Part shown: positions 1-8,752 of the stretch, piece by piece
Layout of the letters: every line of letters starts with the position of its first letter
How positions within the stretch are numbered: position 1 is the first letter of the stretch
Assembly: GCF_006547145.1 (NCBI RefSeq)
Contig: NZ_CP041244.1
Location: 2,976,001-3,040,000, forward strand
Source of the DNA: Actinomadura sp. WMMA1423
GTDB taxonomy: Bacteria; Actinomycetota; Actinomycetes; Streptosporangiales; Streptosporangiaceae
Length of the DNA: 64,000 nt
Direction: 5' to 3'
The notes under the pieces: generated by a model
Database searches by the model: none
The model's input: only the letters and a program-made list of their open reading frames with translations
What the model was told of the DNA's origin: nothing
Position numbers and translations under genes: made by a program

Positions 1-10
1 GTAGCGGGTC

Positions 11-1060
11 ATGCGACCCTTCACGACCATGGCCCGCCCGTTCGTGGCGGCGCCGTACATCATGACCGGCATGGAGGCCCTCCGGAATCCGCGCGAGCGC
101 GCCGAGCGGGTGGGCCCGGCCGTCAAGCCGGTCGCCGACCGGATCGACTGGCTGCCGAAGGACCCCGAGACCCTCGTCCGCATGCAGGGAGCCCTCAGCG
201 TCGGCACCGGCGCGCTGCTGCTGACGGGGAAGTTCCGGCGGCTCACCACGCTGCTGCTCGCGGCCCAGCTCGTCCCCGCGCTGGCGACCGAGCACCGCTA
301 CTGGACCGAGGACGACCCCGAGCGCCGCGCCAACGAGCGCTCCCACCTGCTGAAGAACGCCGGCATGTTCGGCGCGCTGCTGATGGTGGCGACCGAGCCG
401 CGCCGCGCGCCCCGCACGGCCGAGCTGCGCCGCATCGCGCGCGAGACGAAGATCCGGAGCGGCGCGGAGACCAAGGCGATGCGCCGCGAGGCCGCCGCGA
501 CCCTGCGCGAGGCGCGCCGGGAGGCGGCCAAGCAGGTGCGCGTGGCCCGCGCCGAGGGCGGGCGCAAGGCCGCCAAGCAGGCCGCCAAGGCCTCGCGGAG
601 GGGCAAGGGCGCGCGTTCGGGCGGCGCGTTCCGGCTCGGCAAGGCGAGCGGCGTGCTCAAGTCCGCCAAGGCGGGCGGCAAGGCCGGGGGCAAGGCGGGC
701 GTCAAGGCCGGCGACGTGCTCAAGACGGCCGGGGCGGGCGCCGCGGTCACGGCAAGCAAGGCGGGCGGCGCGCTCAAGACCGCGGGCGCGGGTGCCGCGG
801 TCAAGGCGGGCAAGGCCGGCGGCACGCTCAAGACCGCGAAGACGGGCGCCAAGGCGGGCGGTGCCGTGAAGGCCGCCAAGGCGGCGGGCGGCGCGCTCAG
901 GTTCGGGCGGCGGCCGAAGCCGAGCAAGGCCGCGCGGGCGGGCCGGACCATCAAGGCCGGGACCGCGGCGCAGGCGGCGAAGGCCGCCAAGGCCGGGCGG
1001 ACCGTCAAGGCGGAGACCGCCGCGCACGCGGGCAAGGCCCTCCACGCGGTCAAGCGCTGA
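11..1060 (+). CDS. DoxX-family membrane protein with Lys/Ala-rich tail
   Basis: Residues 1 to about 130 resemble DoxX-family membrane proteins: the opening RPFVAAPYIMTGMEALRNP, then hydrophobic stretches around residues 60-85 and 115-125. From about residue 145 to 349 the protein is low-complexity, built of Ala, Lys, Gly and Arg with repeated KAGG / LKTAGAGAAV units, like histone H1 or HupB tails. An in-frame TAG at 2-4 limits the start to ATG 11 or ATG 29; no clear ribosome site separates them. DoxX proteins are small quinone-linked or redox membrane proteins, and the family is normally only about 130-170 residues, so the tail roughly doubles its length. The role of the tail is unknown; binding DNA or polyanions at the membrane is only a guess. 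Confidence 0.7.
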   Translation: MRPFTTMARPFVAAPYIMTGMEALRNPRERAERVGPAVKPVADRIDWLPKDPETLVRMQGALSVGTGALLLTGKFRRLTTLLLAAQLVPALATEHRYWTEDDPERRANERSHLLKNAGMFGALLMVATEPRRAPRTAELRRIARETKIRSGAETKAMRREAAATLREARREAAKQVRVARAEGGRKAAKQAAKASRRGKGARSGGAFRLGKASGVLKSAKAGGKAGGKAGVKAGDVLKTAGAGAAVTASKAGGALKTAGAGAAVKAGKAGGTLKTAKTGAKAGGAVKAAKAAGGALRFGRRPKPSKAARAGRTIKAGTAAQAAKAAKAGRTVKAETAAHAGKALHAVKR

Positions 1061-1071
1061 CTTCCCGAAGA

Positions 1072-1099
1072 GAACCTTAAAAGAGGCTCAAATACGTTG
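1072..1099 (+). promoter_or_regulatory. Candidate ECF sigma promoter (autoregulatory?)
   Basis: GAACC at 1072-1076 and CGTTG at 1095-1099 are separated by 18 bp and lie 70 bp upstream of the ECF sigma gene. The elements resemble ECF-type AAC...CGT promoters. The surrounding bases are unusually A/T-rich for this genome. Self-activation by the downstream sigma factor is inferred from position only. Confidence 0.35.
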
Positions 1100-1168
1100 A
1101 ACCATGGCCCGGGGCGGTTCCGTACTGCCAGATGACCGCCCTTCCATCACGACGGAGACGCCCCGGCC

Positions 1169-1762
1169 ATGGCAGTTCCCGGATCGACCGGCCGCCAGAG
1201 CGGCGGGTTGCGGAGCCTGCTCCGCCGCCCGGGCGCGGCGCGCGCCGCGCAGGACGCGGCCGACGAGCAGATGGTGGCCGAGCTGTACCGCGAGTACCAT
1301 CGGCCCCTCCTCGCGTTCGTCCTGCGGCTGACGGGCGGCGACCGCCCGTGGGCCGAGGACGTGGTGCAGGAGACCATGATCCGGGCATGGCGCAGCGCGG
1401 ACCGGCTCGACGACCGGACGTCCTCGCTGATGCCGTGGCTGGCCACGGTCTCCCGGCGTATCGTGATCGACAACCGGCGGATGCGCGAGGTCCGGCCGCC
1501 GGAAGTCGGCGACGGCCCCCTGGAGAACCTCCCGATGGCGGACGAGATGGACGCGCTGCTGCGCAAGGTCGTGGTGACCGAGGCGCTGGAGTCGCTCTCT
1601 CCCGCGCACCGGCAGGCGCTGACGGAGACGGTGCTGCGCGACCGGACGGTGAACCAGGCCGCCGAGCACCTCGGGATCCCGGTGGGGACGGTCAAGTCCC
1701 GCGTGTACTACGCGCTGCGCGCCTTGCGGATCTCCTTGGAGGAGAGGGGGGTGACGTCATGA
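1169..1762 (+). CDS. ECF RNA polymerase sigma factor (SigL-like)
   Basis: This 197-residue protein has sigma region 2 at about residues 36-106 (AEDVVQETMIRAWR, then PWLATVSRRIVIDNRR) and region 4 at about 138-190, where ALESLSPAHRQAL leads into a helix-turn-helix around LGIPVGTVKSRV. It lacks regions 1 and 3, as expected of ECF (group 4) sigma factors. Its stop overlaps the start of the anti-sigma gene by 4 nt (ATGA), so the two are translationally coupled. It should direct RNA polymerase to its own regulon when released by the anti-sigma factor. The SigL-like label rests on overall region 2/4 similarity and on the partner type. Confidence 0.9.
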   Translation: MAVPGSTGRQSGGLRSLLRRPGAARAAQDAADEQMVAELYREYHRPLLAFVLRLTGGDRPWAEDVVQETMIRAWRSADRLDDRTSSLMPWLATVSRRIVIDNRRMREVRPPEVGDGPLENLPMADEMDALLRKVVVTEALESLSPAHRQALTETVLRDRTVNQAAEHLGIPVGTVKSRVYYALRALRISLEERGVTS

Positions 1763-2484
1763 GTTCCCAGGTCGAGCACACCGATGTCGGCGCTTACGCG
1801 CTGGGCCTTCTCGAAGAGGGCGATCGGCGGGCGTTCGAGGCCCACCTGCGCGGATGCGGTTCGTGCCAGGTCGAGCTGAGGGAGCTGTCCGGGGCGGCCG
1901 GCGCCCTTTCCGGGCTCTCGCCCGCCGCGGCCGGGCCCGTCCCCGAGCCCGGCTGGGCGGACCGCGGCGGCGATCCGTCCGTGCCCCCGGCACCGGTGAT
2001 CGACATGATGCGGCGCCGGCGGCGCGACGACCGGCGGTTCCGGCGCGGCGCCTACGTCGCCGGCTCGGCCGCCGCGGCCGCGGCGCTCGCCGCGGGCATC
2101 GGCATCGGCGCCGCCGTGAACGAGGAGGGCCCCGCTCCCAAGCCGCCCGTGACGCAGGCCATCACCGGCGAGAAGTTCCACGCGGCCAACGCAGGCAACG
2201 GCGCGTCCGGCACCGTCGGGCTGGTCGACAAGGGCTGGGGCACCCAGGTCGGCCTGGAGCTGAGCGGCATCCGGGGCCCGTTGAAGTGCCACCTGGAGGC
2301 GGTGTCCAGGGACGGCGAGCGCAGCGTCGTCGCGGGGTGGAGCGTCCCCGACAAGGGCTACGGCGTTCCGGGCCAGCCGAAGCCCCTCGTGATGCAGGGC
2401 GGCACCGGGCTCGCCCGCCAGCAGATCGACCACTTCGAGGTCAGGCTGGACGACGGCGGGACGCTGCTGAAGATCCCCCTCTGA
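1759..2484 (+). CDS. Membrane anti-sigma factor with zinc-binding (ZAS) domain
   Basis: The 241-residue protein has the ZAS motif H29-x3-C33-x2-C36 in its cytoplasmic N-terminal domain. An Arg-rich stretch (residues 85-97) precedes one transmembrane segment at about 98-120. The remaining C-terminal part is an extracytoplasmic, RskA-like domain. It would hold the preceding ECF sigma factor inactive at the membrane until an external signal triggers release, typically by regulated proteolysis. The start ATG overlaps the sigma stop, the usual arrangement for sigma/anti-sigma pairs. Confidence 0.88.
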   Translation: MSSQVEHTDVGAYALGLLEEGDRRAFEAHLRGCGSCQVELRELSGAAGALSGLSPAAAGPVPEPGWADRGGDPSVPPAPVIDMMRRRRRDDRRFRRGAYVAGSAAAAAALAAGIGIGAAVNEEGPAPKPPVTQAITGEKFHAANAGNGASGTVGLVDKGWGTQVGLELSGIRGPLKCHLEAVSRDGERSVVAGWSVPDKGYGVPGQPKPLVMQGGTGLARQQIDHFEVRLDDGGTLLKIPL

Positions 2485-2555
2485 CCGCGCGCCCTGATCG
2501 TCAAGCCCGCCTCGATCCCCCGCGCCCGCCGTCACCGTCCCGATAACCTTGGGGC

Positions 2556-3827
2556 ATGTCCTCTCCGCACTGGTCCGCCCCGGTCGCCCATGCCCCGGTC
2601 GACGCCACCGTGCCGCTGCCCGGCTCGAAGTCGATGACCAACCGGGCGCTGATCCTGGCCGCGCTCGCGGAGGAGCCCGCGCGCATCACCCGCCCCCTGC
2701 ACAGCCGCGACACCGAGCTCATGGCGGGCGCCCTGCGCGCGCTGGGCGCCGGCATCGGGGAGGACGGCGACGACTGGCAGGTGCTGCCGCGTCGCCTGGA
2801 GGGCCCGGCGCGCGTCGACGTGGGGCTGGCCGGGACGGTGATGCGGTTCCTGCCGCCGGTGGCCGCGCTGGCGTCGGGCGAGGTGTCGGTCGACGGCGAC
2901 CCGCGCGCCCGCGAGCGGCCGATGGGCCCGATCATCACCGCGCTGCGCGCCCTCGGCGCCGAGGTCGACGACGGGGGCCGCGGCGCGCTCCCGTTCACCG
3001 TCCGCGGCTCGGGCTCGGTGCCCGGCGGCCAGGTGGTGATCGACGCCTCGGCGTCGTCCCAGCTGGTGTCGGGGCTGCTGCTGGCCGCGCCGAGGTTCGA
3101 CAAGGGCGTGGAGGTCAGGCACGAGGGGCCGCCGGTGCCGTCCGCGCCGCACCTGGCGATGACCGTCCGGATGCTGCGGCAGGCGGGCGCCGAGGTGGAG
3201 ACGGGGCCCGACGTGTGGCGCGTCGCGCCCGGCCCGCTGCGCGGCGGCGAGTGGGCGATCGAGCCCGACCTGTCCAACGCGGCGCAGTTCCTCGGCGCGG
3301 CGCTGGTCACCGGGGGCCGGGTCACGGTGCCCGACTGGCCGGCCGACACGACCCAGCCGGGCGACGCGCTGCGCGGGCTGCTCGCCGCGATGGGCGCCGA
3401 GGTGGCCCGCGGGCCCGACGGCCTGACCGTGCGCGGCGGGGACGGGTTCGGCGGCCTGGAGGCCGACCTGCACGAGGTCGGGGAGCTGACGCCCGTGCTC
3501 GCGGCCCTCGCGGCGCTGGCGGGCTCGCCGTCCCGGCTGACGGGCGTCGCGCACCTGCGCGGCCACGAGACCGACCGGCTCGCCGCCCTGGTCACCGAGA
3601 TCAACGGGCTGGGCGGCGACGTCCGGGAGCTGCCCGACGGGCTGGAGATCCGTCCGCGCCCGCTGCGCGGCGGCGTCTTCCGCACCTACGACGACCACCG
3701 GATGGTGATGGCGGCGGCGCTCCTCGGGCTGGCCGTTCCCGGCATAGAAGTGGAGAATCCAGACACCGTGGGCAAGACTCTTCCGAACTTCACCCGGCAG
3801 TGGGCGTCGATGCTGGCGCCCGCCTGA
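2556..3827 (+). CDS. aroA: 3-phosphoshikimate 1-carboxyvinyltransferase (EPSP synthase)
   Basis: The enzyme joins shikimate-3-phosphate and phosphoenolpyruvate in the sixth step of the shikimate pathway. At 423 residues it has the normal length. The phosphate-binding opening [16 protein letters not shown] lies near residue 23, the [11 protein letters not shown] loop near residue 92, and RERPMGP near 125; C-terminal [10 protein letters not shown] is also typical. It is followed closely by rsgA, an aroA-rsgA pairing common in actinobacteria. Confidence 0.95.
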   Translation: MSSPHWSAPVAHAPVDATVPLPGSKSMTNRALILAALAEEPARITRPLHSRDTELMAGALRALGAGIGEDGDDWQVLPRRLEGPARVDVGLAGTVMRFLPPVAALASGEVSVDGDPRARERPMGPIITALRALGAEVDDGGRGALPFTVRGSGSVPGGQVVIDASASSQLVSGLLLAAPRFDKGVEVRHEGPPVPSAPHLAMTVRMLRQAGAEVETGPDVWRVAPGPLRGGEWAIEPDLSNAAQFLGAALVTGGRVTVPDWPADTTQPGDALRGLLAAMGAEVARGPDGLTVRGGDGFGGLEADLHEVGELTPVLAALAALAGSPSRLTGVAHLRGHETDRLAALVTEINGLGGDVRELPDGLEIRPRPLRGGVFRTYDDHRMVMAAALLGLAVPGIEVENPDTVGKTLPNFTRQWASMLAPA

Positions 3828-3844
3828 CAGCAGGGACCGGACCA

Positions 3845-4852
3845 CTGGCACGACGAACGAGCGACTACGACGAGGACGACGTCCGGGTGCGGCCCGGGCG
3901 CCGCGGGTCGCGCCCGCGCACCCGCCGCCGCCCCGCGCACGAGGACGCCTCGGCCGGTTTCGTGACCGCGGTCGACCGCGGCCGGTACCGGGTCCTGGCC
4001 GACCCCGGCACCGGCGACGAGCGCGCCGTCATCGCGATGCGGGCCCGCGAGCTCGGCCGCAAGGGCGTCGTCGTGGGCGACCGCGTGGCACTGGTCGGGG
4101 ACGTGTCCGGCGCGCCGGACACCCTGGCCCGGATCGTGCGGGTCGAGCCGCGCACCTCCTCGCTGCGCCGCACCGCCGACGACACCGACCCGTTCGAGCG
4201 GATCATCGTCGCGAACGCCGACCGCCTCGTCATCGTGACGGCGCTGGCCGACCCCGAGCCGCGCCCCCGCATGATCGACCGGCAGCTCGTCGCCGCCTAC
4301 GACGCCGGCATGGCGCCCCTGCTCTGCCTCACCAAGGCCGACCTCGCCTCCCCGGACGGCCTGGTCGCCGAGTACGCGCCGCTCGGCGTCCCCTACGTGG
4401 TGACCGAGCGCGGCGCCGACATCGGCGAGCTGCGCGCGTACCTGTCCGGCAGCACCAGCGTCCTCGTCGGCCACTCGGGCGTCGGCAAGTCGACGCTGGT
4501 GAACGCGCTGGTCCCGGACGCCGAACGCGCGGTGAGCCACGTCAACGCCGTCACCGGCCGGGGCCGCCACACCTCCTCCTCGGCGATCGCGCTGGAGCTG
4601 CCCGGCGGCGACGGCTGGATCATCGACACCCCGGGCGTGCGCAGCTTCGGCCTCGCGCACGTCGACCCGGCGAACGTCCTCGGCGCGTTCGAGGACCTCG
4701 CCGAGGGCGCCGCGGAGCGCTGCCCGCCCCGCTGCGACCACCTCCAGGAGGACTGCGGCCTCGACTCCTGGGTCGAGGAGGGCCACGCCAGCCGGACCCG
4801 CCTCGACTCCCTGCGCCGCCTCCTCGCGGCCCGCGAGGGCGAGCCCGAGTAG
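3845..4852 (+). CDS. rsgA: Ribosome small-subunit-dependent GTPase RsgA
   Basis: RsgA is a circularly permuted GTPase that checks late 30S maturation. The permutation is visible: an N-terminal OB-type domain, then the G4 motif TKAD, and only later the P-loop GHSGVGKST and the G3 motif DTPG. The C-terminal zinc knuckle is present as CPPRC-x-H-x4-C. The protein is about 335 residues. The start is uncertain: the conserved N-terminus (LARRTSDYDEDDV) begins at a CTG at 3845 with AGGGA 8 bp upstream, while the nearest upstream in-frame alternative noted is a GTG at 3800, inside aroA. CTG is preferred here because of the ribosome site. Confidence 0.9.
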   Translation: MARRTSDYDEDDVRVRPGRRGSRPRTRRRPAHEDASAGFVTAVDRGRYRVLADPGTGDERAVIAMRARELGRKGVVVGDRVALVGDVSGAPDTLARIVRVEPRTSSLRRTADDTDPFERIIVANADRLVIVTALADPEPRPRMIDRQLVAAYDAGMAPLLCLTKADLASPDGLVAEYAPLGVPYVVTERGADIGELRAYLSGSTSVLVGHSGVGKSTLVNALVPDAERAVSHVNAVTGRGRHTSSSAIALELPGGDGWIIDTPGVRSFGLAHVDPANVLGAFEDLAEGAAERCPPRCDHLQEDCGLDSWVEEGHASRTRLDSLRRLLAAREGEPE

Positions 4853-5089
4853 GCTGTGTTCACACAGTCCCGGCCCACTTCGCTCGCCTGGCGGCTCGCT
4901 GCGTGACCGTGCCTGGGCGAACGCGGCATCGCTTCGCGATCTGCCCGGTTCCGCTCGCCTTCGGCTTCGCTCCACCGGGCAGGTCACGCGTTCGCGTGCG
5001 TGGCCGAGGCCAATTTGAGGCAGGCCCTCTCGCACGCTGCGCTGCGGATCCCGGCCCGCGGGGGTGGGGTGAAGCGCCACAATGGGGGC
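4853..5089. other. Intergenic region, no gene seen
   Basis: A short inverted repeat (CTGTGT-TC-ACACAG, 4854-4867) directly follows the rsgA stop. The rest is rich in CTCGC/TTCG motifs that form several small imperfect hairpins. No coding frame with a ribosome site was recognised. Open frames extending the next gene upstream to 5000 lack support, because the signal peptide begins at 5090. Confidence 0.4.
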
Positions 5090-6583
5090 ATGGAGCGGCG
5101 CGCGATGCTCAAGGCGGCGGCCCTCGGCGGACTCGGCATCGCCGGGTGCTCCGAGGAGCGGCCGTCCCCGCCGAGGCGTCCGGCACCGCCCCCGGCGCCC
5201 CAGCCGACCGGGCCCGCCGACTGGAACGCCCTGGAACGCGGCTTGGACGGCAGGCTCGTCCGCCCGTCCGACGGCTCCTACAAGGAGGCGAGGCGCCTCT
5301 ACATCCCGCGTTACGACCGCGTGCGCCCGGCGGGCATCGCCTACTGCGAGACCCCGCAGGACGTCTCGGAGTGCTTGGCGTTCGCCACGGTGAAACGGAT
5401 GCCGGTCGCGGTGCGATGCGGCGGGCACAGCTACGCGGGCTGGTCGACGGGCACGGGCCTCGTCATCGACGTCTCCCCCATGGACGCCGTCAAGCGCGAC
5501 GGCGACCGCGCGGACGTGGGGGCCGGGACACGGCTGATCGACCTCTACGACGAGCTCGCCGGGAAGGGCGTGAGCGTCCCGTCCGGGACCTGCCCCACGG
5601 TCGGCGTGGCCGGGCTGACGCTGGGCGGCGGGCTGGGTGTGACGTCCCGCGCGTACGGCCTGTCATGCGACGTCCTGGAGGCAGTCCGGCTCGTCACGGC
5701 GGACGGGCGGGTCCTCACCTGCGACGCGCGGCAGAATCCCGACCTCTACTGGGCCTGCCGAGGCGGGGGCGGCGGCAACTTCGGCGTGGCGGTGTCGTTC
5801 ACGTTCCGAACGCACGAGGTCGGCGACGTGACGCCGTTCAGCATGCGCTGGCCCTGGCGGAAGGCCGCCGACGTGCTCCGCGGCTGGCAGCGCTGGGCAC
5901 CGGCGGCGCCCGGCAAGGTCTGGACGAGCCTGCACCTCGACACCGGCCCCGACGACGGCACCCCGGCCGTCGAGGTGGCGGGCCTCGCGCTCGCCGGCGC
6001 GGACGGCCACATGGAGCGGCTGACGGCCGCGGTCGGGGTGGACCCCGTCTCCTCCACCGCCCAGAGCCGCTCCTACATGGACGCGATGAAGTTCATGGGC
6101 GGCTGCTCAGGGCAGACGGTCGAGCAGTGCCACGGGGAGGGCGACCTTCCCGGGCAGCGCCCCGGCGGCGCCTTCCCCCGCACCGAGTACGCGGGGAAGT
6201 CCCACATCGCCTACAAGCCGCTTCCGGATGATGCGATCAGTGCCCTGCTGGACCGGTTCGACAAGGGCAACGACGTCCGGAACCGGTCGGTACTCATGGA
6301 CGCGATGGGCGGCGCTATCGCGCGGACGGGGCCGGGCGACACCGCCTTCCCGCACCGGAAGGGGCTGTTCTGCGTCCAGTACCTCGCGCCCGACGCGGAC
6401 TGGCTGTCCGCCACGCACGGCGCCATGGAGCCCTACCTGGGCGGCGCCGCCTACGTGAACTACGTCGACGCCGGCCTCAAGGACTGGGCGCACGCCTACT
6501 ACGGCCCCAACCTCGACCGGCTCAGGAAGGTGAAGGCCGCCCACGACCCGGGGCGGCTGTTCCGCTTCCCGCAGGCCGTCTAG
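5090..6583 (+). CDS. FAD-binding BBE-type oxidoreductase, Tat lipoprotein
   Basis: This 497-residue berberine-bridge-enzyme-like flavoprotein has the PCMH FAD domain. RCGGHSYAGW supplies the His for the 8-alpha-histidyl FAD bond, and SGTCPTVGV supplies the Cys for the second, 6-S-cysteinyl bond, so flavin attachment is probably bicovalent. The C-terminal BBE signature YYGPNLDRL...DPGRLFRFPQ is present. The N-terminus ERRAMLK followed by a hydrophobic segment and the lipobox IAGC (Cys20) indicates a Tat-exported lipoprotein, which fixes the start at ATG 5090. Relatives oxidise sugars, alcohols or natural-product intermediates; the substrate here is unknown. Its stop overlaps the convergent next gene by 4 nt. 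Confidence 0.85.
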   Translation: MERRAMLKAAALGGLGIAGCSEERPSPPRRPAPPPAPQPTGPADWNALERGLDGRLVRPSDGSYKEARRLYIPRYDRVRPAGIAYCETPQDVSECLAFATVKRMPVAVRCGGHSYAGWSTGTGLVIDVSPMDAVKRDGDRADVGAGTRLIDLYDELAGKGVSVPSGTCPTVGVAGLTLGGGLGVTSRAYGLSCDVLEAVRLVTADGRVLTCDARQNPDLYWACRGGGGGNFGVAVSFTFRTHEVGDVTPFSMRWPWRKAADVLRGWQRWAPAAPGKVWTSLHLDTGPDDGTPAVEVAGLALAGADGHMERLTAAVGVDPVSSTAQSRSYMDAMKFMGGCSGQTVEQCHGEGDLPGQRPGGAFPRTEYAGKSHIAYKPLPDDAISALLDRFDKGNDVRNRSVLMDAMGGAIARTGPGDTAFPHRKGLFCVQYLAPDADWLSATHGAMEPYLGGAAYVNYVDAGLKDWAHAYYGPNLDRLRKVKAAHDPGRLFRFPQAV

Positions 6584-7428
6584 CCGCGCGTCTCCTCGAA
6601 GAGGCTGCGCGCCTTGGCCTCGGCCTCGTTCAGCGCCTGGACGTGCCGGGGCGCGAGCTCCTCGACGCACCGGGTCATCTCCTCGGTCACCTGGCTGAAC
6701 GCGCTCTCCTCCGCGCCCCGCAGCGCCGCCCGGACGGTCGCGGACCGGGCGCCGAGAGCCGACCACTCCAGCTCGAGACGCGCCACGGCCTCGTCGAACG
6801 CCCGGGACGTCTCGGCCCCGGCGTCCTTCAGCTCGCCGGGGATCGGACCGCGCCCCGCCTTGCGCGCCTGGCCCGACAGGGCCGAGATCCGGCCGGCGAG
6901 CTCCAGGCCCTCGCGGGCCAGCGGAAGCACCTCGTGGATCAGGTCGGTGACCGCCCTGGCGAGCTCCTCGACCCGCGTGAGCAGCAGCTGCGTCGCCTCC
7001 TCCAGGGCCTCGGAGGAGCGCGCGGCGACCCGCTCGGCGACGTCCCGCTGCTGCCGGGACAGCGCCGGGACGACGTCGCGGTCGAGCCGGCGCCGCATCT
7101 CGAGCTCCCGGGCGCCGTCGCCGCCGGAGCCCGCGCGGCCGGTCCAGTCGGCCCAGACCCGCTCGATGCGCTCCTCCCCGGAGGCGGCGATCTCCGCGGT
7201 GATCTCCTCCAGGGCCTCGCCCACGCGGGCCTTGAGGCGTTCGACCCGCCCGTAGAGCGCCTCGCGCTTGAACGGGTCGTTGAGCTCGTTGAGCTGCGCC
7301 TGCAACCGACGGGACACGTCGATGGCGTGCTCGGCCAGGGGGACGAGGCGGTCGGCGAGCCCGTCGAGCGTCTCGGCCCTGCGCGGGTCGGTCAGCTCGG
7401 CCACCCACGGGGGAAGATCGTGCGCCAT
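6580..7428 (-). CDS. Uncharacterised coiled-coil protein
   Basis: The 282-residue protein is almost entirely charged alpha-helix with heptad-like spacing (for example VGEALEEITAEIAASGEERIERV and repeated Glu/Arg/Leu runs). There is no signal peptide, membrane segment or catalytic motif. It resembles cytoplasmic scaffolding or DivIVA/apolipoprotein-like helical proteins only in composition. It is transcribed toward the flavin oxidase and divergently from hisN. I do not recognise a family. Confidence 0.7.
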   Translation of the reverse strand: MAHDLPPWVAELTDPRRAETLDGLADRLVPLAEHAIDVSRRLQAQLNELNDPFKREALYGRVERLKARVGEALEEITAEIAASGEERIERVWADWTGRAGSGGDGARELEMRRRLDRDVVPALSRQQRDVAERVAARSSEALEEATQLLLTRVEELARAVTDLIHEVLPLAREGLELAGRISALSGQARKAGRGPIPGELKDAGAETSRAFDEAVARLELEWSALGARSATVRAALRGAEESAFSQVTEEMTRCVEELAPRHVQALNEAEAKARSLFEETRG

Positions 7429-7562
7429 GCCCCCATGCTGCCAGTCCCCGCCGGGCCATGCGGGCCATCGCGCCCGGTGTGCCGCACCTGGCCGCCCGAA
7501 ATGCCGGAACGGCCCGGGTGGATGTGTCTGGAGAGGCGTTGATCAGGGTAGCGTTGCACGCC

Positions 7563-8366
7563 GTGGCGGGCTATTCCGATGACCTGCGTCTCGCGCACGT
7601 GCTGGCGGACGGGGCCGACGACATCACGACCAGGCGTTTCCGCGCCCTCGATCTCGACATCGAGACCAAGCCGGACCTGACGCCGGTCAGCGACGCCGAC
7701 CGCAGCGTGGAGGAGCAGATCCGCGGCACGCTGAAGCGGGCCCGCCCGCGCGACGCGGTGATCGGCGAGGAGTACGGCAGGACCGGGTACGGCAACCGCT
7801 GCTGGATCATCGACCCGATCGACGCGACGAAGAACTTCGTACGGGGCGTCCCGGTGTGGGCGACGCTGATCGCGCTGATGGAGAACGACGAGGTCGTCGT
7901 CGGGGTGGTGTCGGCGCCCGCGCTGAACCGCCGCTGGTGGGCGGCCCGCGGCGGCGGCGCCTGGACGGGCCGCAGCCTCACCCGCGCGACCCGCATGAGC
8001 GTCTCGTCGGTGGGCGAGCTGTCCGACGCGTCGCTGTCGTTCTCCAGCCTCAGCGGCTGGGAGGAGCAGGACAGGCTCCCCCGGTTCCTGGAGCTGACCC
8101 GCTCGGTGTGGCGGACGCGGGCGTTCGGCGACTTCTGGTCGCACATGATGGTCGCCGAGGGCGCGGTCGACATCTCCACCGAGCCCGAGGTCTCGCTGTG
8201 GGACCTCGCCGCCCTCCAGGTCATCGTGGAGGAGGCCGGCGGCATGTTCACCGACCTGTCCGGCGTGCCGGGCCCCGACGGCGGCAGCGTCGTCTGCACG
8301 AACGGCAAGCTGCACGCCGAGGTCCTGCGCACCCTGGGCGGCGGCCAGCTCTCCCTCCGCATCTGA
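7563..8366 (+). CDS. hisN: Histidinol-phosphatase, inositol-monophosphatase type
   Basis: This 267-residue IMPase-fold phosphatase has the metal-binding motifs GEEYG, DPIDATKNF and C-terminal WDLAALQVIVEEAGG. The signature TKNFVRGVPVWATLIAL is characteristic of actinobacterial HisN, which removes phosphate from histidinol-phosphate in histidine synthesis; suhB-type inositol phosphatases usually have GT in place of AT and a different following loop. GTG 7563 is chosen because the conserved N-terminus (AGYSDDLRLAHVLAD) starts there. The gene stands alone, not in a his operon, as is common in this phylum. Confidence 0.8.
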   Translation: MAGYSDDLRLAHVLADGADDITTRRFRALDLDIETKPDLTPVSDADRSVEEQIRGTLKRARPRDAVIGEEYGRTGYGNRCWIIDPIDATKNFVRGVPVWATLIALMENDEVVVGVVSAPALNRRWWAARGGGAWTGRSLTRATRMSVSSVGELSDASLSFSSLSGWEEQDRLPRFLELTRSVWRTRAFGDFWSHMMVAEGAVDISTEPEVSLWDLAALQVIVEEAGGMFTDLSGVPGPDGGSVVCTNGKLHAEVLRTLGGGQLSLRI

Positions 8367-8454
8367 CCCCCGTATCCGACCCTCCGTATCTGACCGCCCC
8401 GGGGCTGACGGGGCCGTCCGGCCATGGCGTTCCGGCGGACTCGCGACATATCGT

Positions 8455-8480
8455 GGAACAGCGGTCGCCGGACGGCCGTT
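8455..8480 (+). promoter_or_regulatory. Candidate stress ECF promoter (GGAAC-N18-GTT)
   Basis: GGAAC at 8455-8459 and GTT at 8478-8480 are 18 bp apart, the spacing and sequence of SigR/SigE-class promoters. It lies 38 bp upstream of the small membrane protein gene at 8518. Regulation by a stress sigma factor is inferred. Confidence 0.4.
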
Positions 8481-8517
8481 CATACCTATGAGGGCGGCCC
8501 GTCAACGGAGGTACCAG

Positions 8518-8709
8518 ATGTCGACCCAGACCAAGCTAGTGATCGGCGGCGTCGTCGTCGGCTTCCTGACCCTGTTCGTCTTCCCGTGGTGGCTGAGCGC
8601 GCTGATCATCCTCGGCGTCCTCGGCGCGCCGCTCGTCGGGTACATGATGCTCGACCCGTCCCAGCGCAAGCGGGTGCGGGCGCAGGGGCGCAAGCGCCTC
8701 GGGAGCTGA
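8518..8709 (+). CDS. Small two-helix membrane protein
   Basis: The 63-residue protein has a ribosome site (CGGAGG) 7-8 bp before ATG 8518. Two closely spaced hydrophobic segments (about residues 7-23 and 25-46) hold the motif FPWWLSALI, and the tail is strongly basic (QRKRVRAQGRKRLGS). Both the short hydrophobic hairpin and the cytoplasmic basic tail suggest an inner-membrane peptide. A stress-type promoter candidate precedes it. No family was recognised. Confidence 0.75.
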   Translation: MSTQTKLVIGGVVVGFLTLFVFPWWLSALIILGVLGAPLVGYMMLDPSQRKRVRAQGRKRLGS

Positions 8710-8752
8710 CGGGCCGGGAGGCGCCGGAGCCCGCCCCCGTTAGGGTGCGGGT

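Noticed and set aside
660..880. Tandem-like repeats resembling a CRISPR or minisatellite
   Set aside because: Units are in-frame coding repeats of KAGG/LKTAGAGAAV without constant spacers.
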